Below are positions 11,362-24,874 of a stretch of DNA of 64,000 nucleotides, piece after piece. Within the stretch, counting starts at the first letter, position 1. The number at the start of each line of letters is the position of its first letter. The position numbers and the translations under genes were made by a program. Source of the stretch: Stichopus chloronotus. Taxonomy: Eukaryota > Echinodermata > Holothuroidea > Aspidochirotida > Stichopodidae. The notes below the pieces were generated by a model. It was not told the origin of the DNA and made no database searches. It was given only the letters and a program-made list of their open reading frames with translations. The DNA is taken from assembly GCA_021234535.1 (NCBI GenBank), contig CM037830.1, positions 15,679,116 through 15,743,115 on the forward strand. The letters are read 5' to 3'.

Positions 11362-11544
11362 CTCTGACCACTGACCACTGATCCATTTAGCTCTCTTGTG
11401 GCTACAGGCATCTCTGTTGCATCCCATGCTGGTATGGGGCCTCTGTCTGTGGCTGCAGTAGGATTCATGCACGAATTCACCGGTGTCTCTGTTCTGACAC
11501 AAGACCTCTCGTAACCTTTCGCCTCCTCCACAAGATCGTGAGCA
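11362..11544 (-). CDS. ADAMTS9: ADAMTS exon: TSP1-11
   Basis: A 183-nt, 61-codon, phase 0-0 exon, acceptor tgccag, donor GAG|gtgagt. It reads CSRSCGGGERLREVLCQNRD, then ESYCSHRQRPHTSMGCNRDAC and the lead-in AKWISGQWSE. CSRSCGG fits the O-fucosylation consensus and W-I-S-G-Q-W keeps the tryptophan pair. The next placed exon is 7 kb downstream. Confidence 0.93.
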
Positions 11545-12244
11545 CTGGCAGGTCAAAACGAGAGACTGGGAGCAATGATTGCAGTCTCACACTGCATGAC
11601 AGGACTGGAAAACAGTCTCCATCACCTTACTTCAACATTAAGCATGCCTGACAAGCCGAATGAGCTCTAAGGTATTACAGATACCATCTAACCTAACAGA
11701 TACCATCTAACCTAACAGATACCATCTAACCTATGTCCTTAATTTCCATGCAGCCACATTGAAAGAGAATCTCCTGTTGTTTACTTCTTTTTTTTCTAAC
11801 TACTACAATTGTCACAGCCACTGATTTTACAATTATGAAAATACAATGGTAACACAGGTCACAATATTCCACAACAAAGCCAAGTTACCAATACCATTTC
11901 AAACATAAACATTAATGACAGTAATGTAAACACAATGAACATGAGACTGACCAGTAACCTTTAAACACAAATGATAATTCTTTTATGTTAAAGCAGAAAC
12001 CAACACAGTGACTGTAAAACGGTAAATCACTTTAATGAGCTTTCACCCTTTGTTGTCATAACATATGTCTACACATTCGTTCCCCCATTTGGTTCTGTCA
12101 AAACTGACACATTTGGTATCGGCATTGGTCAGTGAGTGAAGATTCTACTATAAACATTGTATTTATCACTAAAAAACAAATCCGAAGCTTTCCAACCCTG
12201 TTAACTTGTCTCAAGACGACGTATCTTTTTTAAAAAACTCCTAC
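11545..12244. other. Intron between TSP1-10 and TSP1-11
   Basis: Short AT-rich intron containing one three-copy tandem repeat; otherwise nothing seen. Confidence 0.75.
11677..11732. repeat. 19-bp unit repeated three times
   Basis: acagataccatctaacct occurs three times head to tail with a one-base joint (a). The copies are identical, so the array is young. Confidence 0.95.
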
Positions 12245-12421
12245 CTCTCCCCACTCATCTTTGACCCATTTAAAATGAGGACACTCTTCAAAGGTGCACC
12301 TCTTGACTGATGTTGGCTTGTTAGACCTTCGCACTCTGCAGACTCCATCCTCCATTATCTGACCGTCTCCGACACAGAGAACGGCACGAAACATCTGCCC
12401 CCTACCGCAGGTAACCGAACA
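12245..12421 (-). CDS. ADAMTS9: ADAMTS exon: TSP1-10
   Basis: A 177-nt, 59-codon, phase 0-0 exon, acceptor ttgttag after a T run, donor GAG|gtagga. It reads CSVTCGRGQMFRAVLCVGDG, EDGVCRVRRSNKPTSVKRC and FEECPHFKWVKDEWGE. All six cysteines, the KP mid-motif and the W-x-x-x-x-W lead-in are present. CSVTCG fits the O-fucosylation consensus. No frame problems. Confidence 0.93.
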
Positions 12422-14807
12422 CTAACAAAAAAAAGGGGGCAAAAGAGTGCATTTATGTGCGAATAAAACAGGAACATGATATAGTCCAAAAAGAAATATT
12501 GGAAACATGGGGAATGTGATACTTTACGTATGAAACTAGATATACATGGCAAATGAACTAATGAGCCATACATAGTATGACTTATCGTAATATCATAAGG
12601 AGTTTGGATTCTGCTCTGTTCACAAACGCAGTATTTGGTGATGCTATTTCATGTTACATATCACAATGTTGTTTAAATAAAATAAGTTACAATTACAGAA
12701 TGAAGTTTACACAGGAATACCAATAATAATGACTGATATGCATGACTGCAAACATACTTCAAAAGGCACCATCCCTAACAATCTTTGAAACCATTAAACA
12801 AATAAATGTTCGATTTCCTCTGGTATAACAGCAATGATGTATGTCAGAAATGGCCTTCAGTTCATTGACAGGAATCATGAAATGTAATATAGGCTAGACT
12901 GGGCAACAGGAAGTCATTGTTTCAATTACAGAGGACTCATAATCTTAAAAGAGGACACTGCTAATGACTTACTGGGTACCAGTGGAGTAGAATATCTACT
13001 TACAATGTTGGACAAGTACAGGACAAACCCAGTTGCAATGTCTACCAAAGCTGGTTATATTGACTCTTATCAAAATGTTCAGTTCTGTCACAGCGTGCCT
13101 CTGTATTAGCATTAAAGAGCTTTAAAGCAAGACAAAATGATTGATAACCTATACATACTGCAGTGCTGTATGTGTGTATTTCACGATATTACCTACATCA
13201 CTGGTTACAGTGCATGCATTCACCATGTTGTCAACACTGGTCTATGAAAGATTACAACAATGTAATTATTGACTTGTTACATGACTGACACCCGATCCTT
13301 TAGCCATTTTACCGACCAATAATTGATGGTCTAAACCAGCCGTGACTTTCCTCCCAATATTGTCCACACTGAACAAAGAAGATTGTCACGGTGGTCTTAT
13401 CATACCATTTCAACGTCTATATATACCGTGTAATAAACAGACTGGACTTTTAATTCACAGCATTTATTAACCAATACTCTACAGAAACAGCCACATTAAC
13501 TGACGATCTACACCAGTGATTGATATGACAACACAATAGCCAAAGAAAAGATGGCATCTTCAAGAGCAAGTCTGCACAAACAGCTATTACGATTGGGCAT
13601 GGTGGCAAATGTCCCCTTTCATATGCAATGCACACAAGACACGGGTAACTGATTGTCTAGGACTAGTGGTTCACATCAACAAGGTCATCAAAAGGCCTAA
13701 GAAAAAAAATTCAAGCATCACATCCGAGTGACCGTCAAAACCACGAGCTGGTATTACGATATACTGTATGGCAGAGAGAAAAGTGTCCTTCCCAAACATT
13801 AAACAAAGATATGGTAACTGATGATCTAGTACCAGTGGTTTATATTAACAATGTCGCCACAACCAATCAAACCAGATGACGTGTGTACTTAAGAATCGAG
13901 GTACAGACTGCAACGACAGTGCATCTCGCAGTCAGCAAAACTGTACACAAAATACTTCAGATGACGTTCCTGGAAGGAATCTGGGTGGCCCACTTGCCGA
14001 GCAGCCTCAGCAGGAGAGGTCACCAGAGTAATTGGGAGAGTGGGCCCCTGGGCTCCTTGACTACCCTGCTTCCTCCTCTCGGCTGGCGTGAAACAGAGAA
14101 CAAGCTAAACTGCTGCCTTCTTTCATTAAATTCTTACTACCCAGCTCTCTGTTTCTCCTGAATACAAACCGAGACATTCAGAAAATGGCAAGGTCGTACG
14201 TGGAGCTTTTACCATCATCAACCCACTCCAAGCAACTTAGAACATAACCATTGATTCATAACAGACGATGAGCAGCGAGAGGGGCAATTAATGACATCAT
14301 ACTGGCTACAGGGAGATCAAGTATGTAGCTGGCAGTCTGTGTGCTGTCAAAAACTTTTACTCTGTGTATGAGTTTTATAAACAAAGGGACAGCAATTAAA
14401 TGCCTATTAGGAAAATTCTTCTTTCAAGGCACAAAGGCAACAGTTCCAAATTTATAACAAACAGACAAACAATTCATTCTAATGGCTTTTTCTGAGAGTG
14501 ACAATGACATTGATATTGAGTTTATCATAAGAGGTTCAGCATGCATCAATAAGTGCATCATGAGCTCATTGACATCTTTACAATTAGCGGTGAATGAAAG
14601 TCCTTTGCAAAGTCCCTGATGGAAGTAACTTACAGCATGACTTAGTACAAACATTCTTAGCTCACTTCACAATCTGGCTGACCACTTACAGTATGCAACA
14701 AGGACATGCCTGTCTGACACTATACTTCTTAACTGACTCCATGGTTCCATTACGCCCTCGATTGCATGCATACTTTATTGTATCCCATAGCATCATTGCA
14801 TCATTAC
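12422..14807. other. Intron between TSP1-9 and TSP1-10
   Basis: No exon recognised. A degenerate ~150-170 bp tandem array occupies 13495-13860; the rest shows nothing I can name. Confidence 0.7.
13495..13860. repeat. Degenerate tandem array, unit about 150-170 bp
   Basis: The phrase aactgatgatctagtaccag followed by tggttyatattaac starts near 13499, 13647 and 13816. The internal parts of the units are only weakly alike. Confidence 0.6.
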
Positions 14808-14971
14808 CTGACTCCACGATCCTGCCACCCACTTGGCACAAGGAGCTTTCGCACACTTTCTGACTTCTTTAGGCTTCGTCTGCGGGCATTCGCCATCTGC
14901 AGAACGTTACGGTACTCGTCGACGCAAGCGACCGTGCGATTTCTGATCCCGTTGCCACAGAGCACAGAACA
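14808..14971 (-). CDS. ADAMTS9: ADAMTS exon: TSP1-9, broken by a one-base deletion
   Basis: A 164-nt exon where 165 nt would be in frame; acceptor ttccag, donor CAG|gtaatg. It opens CSVLCGNGIRNRTVACVDEY and after RNVL the TSP1 frame is lost by one base; it resumes as DGECPQTKPKEVRKCAKAPC and ends AKWVAGSWSQ. The unshifted frame stays open to the donor but has no cysteines. CSVLCG has leucine in place of the fucosylated S/T. The exon follows a 24 kb intron, by far the longest between placed exons. Confidence 0.84.
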
Positions 14972-16118
14972 CTGGAAAGAGAAAAGAGTGAGGGAATATG
15001 AAACTGAGGACAGGTCAGATTGTAACACCACAAATACTGCCAGATTAAATACGTGCCACGAATCTGGTGCCGCGACTCAAGATACTTTAAGCAACATCCA
15101 GATCAGCTATTAAAAAGGTACGTAAGGACAAACTATAAGATGTAGCATATGAGGAGAAAAGATGTCTCTTTCCTTTTACTAGTCATCTTTTAAAACAACC
15201 ACACAAAGTTAATTATCAGACTTTTGTGCACCATTTTGCTTGCCATTGTGCGAAAATTGTGCGAAACAAAACTTCTCAGAAGTGTCGTGTGAATTTTCCG
15301 AGATAAGCGCAATTTCTTCAAATATTCTCATTAAATTTCCCTGAAAATCTCTGTCCCTCCTTTTCCTGGTTTTATCATGTGGAAATAAGTGTGTGACAAA
15401 TGGAGCATGGTGATGTGGCTCTGACCGGCACCCTCTCATAAAGAACATTGGCTCTTTAGGGAAGGCAAAACTCATTAGTCTACGAAGAGCAGTTGAAAGC
15501 ACAGGATCCATGTACATAAAAGGCAACTGATTTTACACCTTGGCAGCCTTCCAAACTTTTTTTTTTGTACTTTGTTTCAATTTTTTTTGTACTTTGTTTA
15601 AAGATCTCTGTGCATTCAGTATGACAAAACTCCTATGAAATCACTCATTTCATGCGAAATGTATCTCATTAGCTTTGAAGAAATAAAAGTCACATTGCAC
15701 AAATCTTGCAAGAAGTTTCCACTACATGCATGACCAAAGTCTTCAGGAGTATTCTCACATCGGTTTTCTTGTAGAAACTGATACCTTGTCTGAAAACCTT
15801 TGAGAAAGTTCTTCATCTAATGTTACCACAGTCCCACGTGGTTTATCTCGCAAGAATCTTCTCCAGAGAATGTTGTGAGATGGGGTTCATTAGGAGAGAG
15901 TTTGGAAGTTTCTCATGCAGCCCAAATCTCTCGAGGGTACCGCACAAATATCATGACAATCTCACGAGAACCTCTGATAACAGAGAAGTTTTCCAGTTAC
16001 CGCCTATATTGTTTATACTAATTCCTTTGTTAGTTCCTTCCATCATTAACACATACTGCACACATGCTGTTATCTTTTGGGGTCTGACAGACCTGCCACT
16101 GAATTAGCAGCAGTGGGC

Positions 16119-16480
16119 TTAAAGGGAAATATTGGGTATCTGTTTTATGGACAAAAATCATATTTTTTATGACTAATTGTTACACACAGAATGATAAACT
16201 ACACAAAATGTAAAGGTAGGATGGCAGGCTTAATTCCTTTCAAAGAATAAGTTTTTCAAAGATTAATTTTCAGATATTTATTGTTGATAAAAAATAATTT
16301 GTTCCACCGAACTTTCAGACATTCCAAAGATGAATCTTCTATCTTTCATCTCATGCATAATGTTTTGAGGAGATGAAGCTATTGCTGTTTATTGGTGAAA
16401 CTGAATTGTTTAACAAATGACTAAAGTTAATATCTTTCTATGACATGTTGCTGCATCTTAAACACAATATTTTCCTTTAA
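16119..16480 (+). mobile_element. piggyBac-like MITE, copy 1
   Basis: 354 bp bounded by TTAA on both sides (16119-16122 and 16477-16480). Terminal inverted repeats are AGGGAAATATTG at the left and aatattttcct at the right. The interior matches the reverse strand of 18540-18885, including cagaatgata near the left end and gcataatgttttgaggagat on the right half. No coding frame. TTAA targets and short TIRs are typical of piggyBac-superfamily non-autonomous elements. Confidence 0.82.
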
Positions 16481-18535
16481 ATTTCAGTCTCTTAACAAGG
16501 TATCTATCTGAAAACTCATTGGCTATATTTACAGTGAGTGTTTAGTTTATCTTGCTCGACTGGTATGAAGAATATGTATCAGTATTTATGTTCCTGTAGA
16601 TAACCAAGGTTGAGAAATACAGTTGGAACTTCAGCAAAGGTCATATTTGAGACAGAGACCAGCCACAAGCAGATCTCTTCTATCTGCAGATAGTGCTTTG
16701 ATTTGAATTATATTTTTACGACGAAGTTAGCAAAACATCATCAAATTTCTGTCAACGACACACATATAATACGCACACACATTTCTCCAAATAAACTACA
16801 CAGCTGCAGCAGTGAACAAACTAAACGTTAATGTACGTGGCCCATACACTCTCTTGAACTAACCAGTCTTTAGTAACAGACAAAAATGCAAGTCTACAAA
16901 CACAGACTTCTTTGATTAACCTTGTTACTTTAGTGATTGAGTTGGAAATCTGGAAAGGGCTAAGCATGCCATTTTTCATTATCTTTATATTATTTTTTTT
17001 ATTATTACAAAATTTTTTAAGTGCCACAACTATAAAATTATAATCTGTTGAGCTGTACGGTATAAAATATCAAAACAGAAAAAGAAAACAGGAAACCAAT
17101 AAAAGCTAAAGAGCTAAACCTTAAAAGCTTGTCTAAAAAGGTAAGTCTTAAGATTTGATTTAAAAATATACCCTAGTATTGAGAGATACCACAACACATG
17201 TACTGAATCATATCCTGTGGGACATACCACAGTGAAGGGTGTCCTAGATACCCTCTGTATAAGGTGACAGAAAATGCATGCACACTGCATTCTGTGGTTA
17301 TGATCAAGTGCATACAGTAGTAGTGAGGGCCAAATTAAGCATCAGGTGCATACACTATAGTGATACGTTCTACAATATTGTCATCCACCATTTTGTGACA
17401 GTGCATGGACCTCTCATAATAGTGGTCATATACATATAGTCTATGACCATCCTTTACACACTACATACCCAGCAGTGGAGGGCAATGCATCCAATGTAGA
17501 GCGGTATAAGGACAATATTGAACTGTATCTAGGATGGACCAATTGCATGTAAACTCTCTCGTCTCTACATACTGTACAGTGTAGAAATGATAGTACTGTC
17601 ATATTTCACTCTCTACCTATTGATTAGCTTGGGCATTAAATGGCTGCAGTGTGTACACATGAGTACTCCATTTCTCGCTGTAATCAAGGGGTGAATTCCA
17701 ACCTGCATGTCTGTCGAGAGGAAATATGTACGTGCGCTCTGTGTAAATTAAGGTGTAAGATACAACAATGCGTACTCCACCTTCTGTACCCCTGATGATA
17801 GATGATGTACGTACCCTGTAGGCCTATATACAGTGATCACGGTAAAGTGTCCTGCATGTAAACCATCTGTAAGAAATAAAACATGCAGTGGCTGCACCTC
17901 TCTTAAAGGAGGTTGTATGCTATTAAATGCATATAGTTCTATCGCTCTTTCTTCAATTCCTTTTTTTTCTTTTTATATTTTACCCATCGGTCAAAGGGAA
18001 CATATTGAATGAATGTCAAATATCTATCAGGAATCTCAAAGATTCAGAAACCCTGGCCCCGTACCGGATCAATATGGAGTTTTATGGTGACAGGTCCAGA
18101 CAATTTATATGATAAACTGGGCGTCGGAGGGATCCCATCGAGACAAAGACCAATATGGATAGCAGGTTTTCGTGACCAGTTGCAGGGGTTTACCAAAGGT
18201 GAAATCTGCAAGCTAGGTGACCAATTAACAGTACAGCATGAGTTTCACACTGAGCCGCAGGCCCACATATTGCATGAGTACGCAGTGAAAAGTACAGAAT
18301 AAAATGTTTACTGTACGTGCAATACTTAGTTATTATGGTAACATTAACAATAGCAAATGCGGACTTGCAAATCAGAATGTTATCTTCGAAGTGGCACTGG
18401 GAACCATGTGCCCCACAAGGCTGCGCTTCCATCACATGAGGTTTAGAAGGAGACAGAACAAAGAGTATCAGCCTTTACAGCAAACATTAAGAAAGGTTTG
18501 CCTAGAAATAAAGCTTTTGAAAGTGACATCCTTGT

Positions 18536-18889
18536 TTAAAGGGAAATAGGGCTTTTAGAATAAACCAACATGACATACAAAAGAAAACAGCAGCAATCAC
18601 TGTAAAGCCATTCAGTCTCATAAAAAAACATCCACCAAAGCTTCATCTCCTCAAAACATTATGCATATGATGAGTAACGGAAGATGCATCATTTGAATTT
18701 TGAAAAGTTTGGGTGAACAAATTAGTGTTAAGCAACAAATAACTGAATTTCTATCTGTGAGGAGCTTATTTCTTGACGAGAAGGCTACTGTCCTCCCTTA
18801 TTTTGAATGATCTATCATTCTGCATCCACAAACATTGGTTTAAAAAATATGGGTGTCTTCTATAAAACAAACGCCCTATTTCCCTTTAA
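18536..18889 (-). mobile_element. piggyBac-like MITE, copy 2 (reverse)
   Basis: 346 bp between two TTAA sites (18536-18539 and 18886-18889), with TIRs AGGGAAATAGGGC / gccctatttccct (13 bp perfect). The shared interior includes gcttcatctcctcaaaacat and tatgcat. Its perfect TIR suggests it is the better-preserved copy of the pair. Confidence 0.85.
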
Positions 18890-21195
18890 AGATGTCTACC
18901 TGAAGCAGTGAAAGTATCGTAGGTTTTTTCCATTACTTAATGTTTTTTTTATTTGATTTGCAAGCTGTCCCATGTAAGAAGGATTTTGTAGCTATGGCTA
19001 CTTCAGTCAAAGTTTACTGACTAATAGCAGTTTTCAGAACTTTTTGAAAAGGATTTGTAAGGATGAAAGTCTGACACGACTTTCATAGAGCTGCAAGACT
19101 AAAGGCTAGCAATTGCAGAAGGGTGATGACTGTATATACACACACACACGCAATTGCCAGGGGCTGGATCATTACAGTCAATAGAGCTAGTAAATGCATA
19201 GGTTACAGGGAATTATGCCCAGTGTATTCATGAGGCTTTCAAAACTTGACCTTGAACGAGAAAAGAAAATACAGCATACACTACATAATACATATACATG
19301 ACTGATTTGGTATTATATGACTACTTAAAGTGTTCCAAGGTAACCTAAATTTATGAACAAAATTTCATTAGGGACGTTTCACACCTGCGACTGATGCTAG
19401 CATATTCAAAAGTGTTTGCAAAACTCTTGGTGGTCTTAAAAGCTCCATGACATATACTGTACCACCGACTGGTCCTTGGAAACTTGTTAAGAACTCTTTG
19501 GTATGTCATCATAAGTGTTTGAAAATAAATAATGATTACTTTTGATGGCAGAACTCATTTCAAGCTGTAAACTCAACATCCAATAATTCAAATTTCAACC
19601 ACCTTTTCTTTTTTCTTCAACCACCACAATTTTTTTTTTTTGCATTCCAGCTGAAGTATGGAACTGGTTACTATACTAGTCCACCATGTGCAAATTGAAA
19701 CTGCTTCAGTTAACCTTAACTGACAGGATGACTTTGTGATTCTTTTCACAAGACACTAAAATTACTTTCAAACTTCCACCATAACATGAGAGAGCTCTTA
19801 TGGAAGTACTGATCATGTGGATGCCACACACCAAATGACTGGTCTTGTAAAAATCCTTGAGGTATATTGTGTTCACAATGTGGCCGAGGAGTTAGCTTTG
19901 ACTGCTCAAAAACAGTAAAGTTTTCAGATATCACTTATCGTCTATAGCTGTAGTTGTCCTCAAGTGAATGCTACATGTGCTGCAGTTGACATAAACGGTA
20001 TTAAATTTGACTTTGCATAAGTCACATTTTACCTGAACTGATGCTTAAGTGACCATTTGATGCCACTAAAAGGAATTGTATCCATGTTGCATATCTTGCA
20101 TGAAATAGGAGAACTAAGCACTGGCACTTTCATGGTATGAGATAAAATGTTTTAGAAACTAAAGGGGGAGGGAGGGGTACAGGGAGGAGGCATGCACACA
20201 ATAATCCACAGAGAACAATGTCACACAAATCGAAAGCAAGGACATTGCTTGTCACGGGCAAGTATAATTACAGGTGTACACAAAAGTGATTTAAGGCAAC
20301 AGAGGAATGATGTAGGCCTATAAATGTAAATGTACAACAGAAAGGTTATAATGACCATCACAACAACATTACAAATACAACTAGAAAATGTGGTATATGA
20401 AAATCGCGACCACCAACTGTCCATGATTGCCCCTGCGCCACATTATTTTGGATCGGTCTAGCAGTTCCCTGATTATAACAGTATGACTGTAGACTATTGC
20501 TCCATATCACGGTATTGTCAGACATGTGTATTATATTGCATACATTCAGAGCGTCCATAGTCTCTGCGGACGGTTCACGACCATATAGCCTACAGAGTGA
20601 TGCCATACACGAAAGCAATGATTATCACAATCACTGCTTGCACCTCCAATATACCGTTTGGACTTTGACTTACTCAAGTCTTTTATCTGTAAAACAATAA
20701 TATGCAAAACTGCCAAAATAAAACCTGATTTAAAAGCCACATCCTCATCAAAATTCACCAAGGAATCTGGTTCCCGCCTACATGATCCACTCAACACAAG
20801 GAATTCAATTGTAGAGTAAACCACTGAATGTTGATCAAGAAACATTCAACAAAAGAAATGCCTCTCAAAAATGAGCAGCATGCGTAGGTACTGTCCACGA
20901 CATCATGGACAGTACAATAATCCTCGGTCAGTGCAACATGTTCCTGAAGGCCAAGGAAGCAGGGTCAGATCAGGGCCAAAATAGACAAGGGGGGGGAGGC
21001 AGCACATGTGACATAATGTTTTAGAACTTTTTTTCAATCTAAAAAATCCTTGGGGAGAATTTATTTTTGTGAGGGTAGCATTCCCCTTTGCTTGACCAGA
21101 GGCCTGAATGATCAAGTAGCTCTAGGGCACTTAGCTTACATTAAAATCACTTCATGGCGAGCTTCGCAGGATTAGTCTAACAGAGATTGATACTT

Positions 21196-21430
21196 AAAAG
21201 GGCATTTGAGATCATAAGAAGCTGATGTTTATATGTAAATCCAATCAAGGGAATGATACACGGGCTTACTGGTAAAATATAACAGATCATAAGAAGCTGG
21301 TGTTATGTAGATAAAATCAGCAGAATGATAAACAGGCTAACCAATAAAATTAAACAGAACATAAGAAGCTGGTGTTAGGTAGATACAATCAAGGGAATGA
21401 TAAACGGGCTAACTGAATGATGAAGGCTGA
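21196..21430. repeat. Three tandem copies of a ~73-89 bp unit
   Basis: Units begin near 21210, 21285 and 21358 with atcataagaagctggtgtta, then (c)aatcaagggaatgataaac and gggctaac. A partial fourth copy (aaagggcatatcagctcata) lies at 21571-21640 after a 140 bp unrelated gap. Confidence 0.85.
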
Positions 21431-22575
21431 CCTGTCAAATAAAACAGGTAGGCCAATGACCACCACTGCAGCCCTACAAGTGAATAAACCTGTCACTGAT
21501 AGAGCAAAATGATGCTTTAAGCACAAAGCAATATTGTAATTACCTCTTGTCAAGCTGTGAAGAGACACTTCAAAGGGCATATCAGCTCATAAGAAGTGTT
21601 TCATATTTATATAAATATATACAATCATCTAAAAGTCCTTCCGAGAAGCAGACAATTTGAAAAAAAGGGGTCAAAATGGCACTTGGCTTCGTCTATATCT
21701 GACTTGAGTACAACCGATTCTTTTTAACTTAGGCAAACCTACATAAAGTAAAAGCAAAAAGGCCCACCCTGCTGTTTGATTATTGCCAAAGGCATTCATC
21801 TGAAAGTAAGCCAGCCTTTGGGCATGGAACCTTAAAAACTGGTCCAAACTAATGAAAAAAAAAAAATGTAGGCCTGTGTATAAAGCAACAACTGAAACAC
21901 ACCGAAAGTCCTGAGTCGCATTGCTGAAATGTACAAAACATGTGTGCAGCATAATTTGCAAATAACATGTACTGAACCAATGAATGAACTCTCATGGTCT
22001 GGTTGATGTGACATCTATACCACAAGCTACTACAAAGGATCCTTAAATTATAAATAAACTATGTGGTATTGTCTCAAGATCGCTGAAAACAGTAGGAACC
22101 AGGAAGACAAATAATGTCATATCCTGCATTAACCACATTTTTCATTTATCAAATGTTGTTTTTATTACAACCACGTGCACCCTTGGGTTGTGTTTATGCT
22201 ATAAAGTCGAACTTTGCACCACTCTTTTTGAGTTAAAGCACCTTTGATTCAAGTATCAACACATGCCAGTGCATGTGTGTACAGTTCATAGAGACAAGAT
22301 TAGCAGAGTTGAACATAGGTCAGGGTACCTGACAATTTTACCTTAAAATAGCCCTGAAAACTAACATAGTCAAGGTGGGGGATGGGGCACATTCCCCCCA
22401 AAATTATTCCTCCCCAAATTAAAAAAAATTTCGATAACAGGTCCTGCTTTTTTGGAATACAAATACAGGGGGAAAGATGGAAATCTCACACCATTTTGCA
22501 TCTAGAAGATTAAATCCCACGATAAGGACCCTTTGCACCGCTTCCCCAGGCCGGCAAAACTTCATCATTGACGTA

Positions 22576-22604
22576 CCTCCCCCTCAAAAAAAAAAAAAAA
22601 AAAA
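22576..22604. repeat. Poly(A) tract
   Basis: A 19-A run after cctccccctc. Together with the C-rich patch 22385-22410 it may be the tail of an old retroposon, but no body was identified. Confidence 0.5.
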
Positions 22605-23594
22605 TGGTTAGTCTGGCTACAGGCCAGGGAGTAGATTTGGTATGAGGTTTGATAAATACTATCAACTGATATGAAAGTTTGTTTCAATGCAGTGTATTCC
22701 ACCAGTATGCACCTCACAACAAATACTTGATGGAAATGAAATCACCATGACGACAACATCAACCTCATGCACCCACACCACAGTGAGTTCTTGACAATGC
22801 CAAAAATGTTGTAACACTTTCTGAATGAGCTTACTTAAACCATGAGCTTTAATAGTAAAAAAAAATAACTGTTTGTTAGAAAACAATCCAATAGGAGAAA
22901 TGATACTGTGAGGGACAACAATGTGTGGACAACTGTGAAGACAATTTGAAGTTTGTGTGCCATTCATGGTTAGACGATACTTCTGGTAATTTTACCATGT
23001 ATTCCTTGCCACATACAGGTGTGTATGAGTAATTACCCTTTCAACAATAAATATATAACATACCATCACCGATTAGGCTACAACTACAATTATTTTCACA
23101 GTCAGCCCACAAAAAAATTCCACCACTCCTTAAAGTGATTACGTGTGTAGGCAAAAAGTAAAAACATTGAAATTTCATCTCCAAAAATTTGGTAAGGCTT
23201 TTAATTACACCATTCAGACAATCTGGGAAAATAAATAGGTTTCAGTTGCTTAATTTTGCCATATGATTTCAAATTTTTCAAACGTAACGACAGAAAGTGT
23301 AGAATACGATAATGTAGTGGTTGACAGTTTTCATTCAAACCAATGGTGTGCTTGTTTGAACAAGCCAATGGGAAGTATACTAGTATTGAATATCCAGTTA
23401 GTCAATCAGGATCAGTGACGCCACGGGCAAGGTTGTGTTCAGTTGGTAGGTTATTTGTAGATACAGTGTTTTCTTTCACCAAATACTACAATTCCCGATA
23501 CTTACCAAGGAGCGACTACTTGAGTAGTATGTTTTTGATACACTAGTGAGACCTGTACTGTTGCATATTCATTATGTAGGCGGTTATAGAAAGA

Positions 23595-23800
23595 ACCGTT
23601 AATTTTCAAATATGATTTCTATTTTTTACTGTTTTATGCCAATTCCGTTGCTTTTCGAAGTAGTTACTGGCATTCTCCTTCATTGAAAGACATAGTCCGT
23701 TCATGTACAACCTCGCATGTACATTTAAAAATAAAGAAAAGTTAAGATCAAACATAATCTTATCTTTTTGGTTTTTCAGTACACACGCAATCACTTTAAG
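23595..23800 (+). repeat. Interspersed family C, copy 1
   Basis: Matches 61785-61990 in the same orientation: ttaattttcaaatatgattt, ccgttgcttttcgaagtagt, gttcatgtacaacctcgcat and gtacatttaaaaataaagaa. About 200 bp, no coding frame, endings unclear. Confidence 0.8.
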
Positions 23801-24874
23801 ATCCACGGACACAAACTGGTTGGATATTGACAATACCAAGATTGTATAAAAGAGGATAGTGGTTGTGAGGACAACTTTATTTGACATTCAGAGCACTGCT
23901 CCTCAAAAGAAGGTGCCAGAAATTTTCATTTTGCAAAAAAATTATCCTCATTGACCTGTCACTCTTAGCAATGCCAGAAGCCTGATTATGAAGCAGTTTG
24001 ATTTACATTGCACACTTCAATAAAAAAAGAACTCATATTCTTCAAGATCACATTGTGATTCATGTAATTCTTATCAGAAATGTTTGCTGTTTTCTTTGCC
24101 AATGTTGAAACAATCCAAAGACAAAATATTCATCAGTAAAATCTTTGTGCAATAAACATTCCTTGAGGACATGGTGTAATTATAGATTACATAGGAGTCA
24201 GCACTTGAAGAAGTGACTGTATACAGTACAGTATATTAAACTTTTGTACTATTAAAGTAATTATGCATGCATTACAAAACTCACAATGGGAACTTTAACA
24301 ATGGGACTAAATCTCAGGTTAATGTCAACATAAATAAGTAGTTCTTTTTATCATGAGCAACCACTGTTTCAAATTAATTCAAACAGTGACTGATGTGATG
24401 TTTATTGGTGAATGATGAGGAAAAATAGATTGATAGAATATATCAATATATATAATAATATCACACACATAAAGTACACCGGTGTTCCTGCTAAGGGGTG
24501 GGATTGAATCCTGCGTTGGTCTCATGAATCCCGCGCAAGGAAAAATCTTTTAAGCTGGAGAATCAAGCACACTTTTCCACGGCTGAGGTCGTCCCTCGTC
24601 GATTTTGAAAATCCCTCCCATGAATTTTTAAGATAGGGAGTTCCCTCCCAGATTCAATTCCCTTTATAGTGCAAACACACAAGTACACTTATGTGCACAG
24701 AAGAGAAAGAGGAGAACAACCAATGTTAAGTTAAAACTTAAGAATCTGATCCTATAGAATGACCTGACTATTTTAATTCATGATATGGACTGAGTTTATT
24801 GCAACATTGTGATGGAAAGAACCTTCCAAGAAGGCATTAAAGCAGAAAGTTGTCCTTTCTCTAATTTTATTTCA

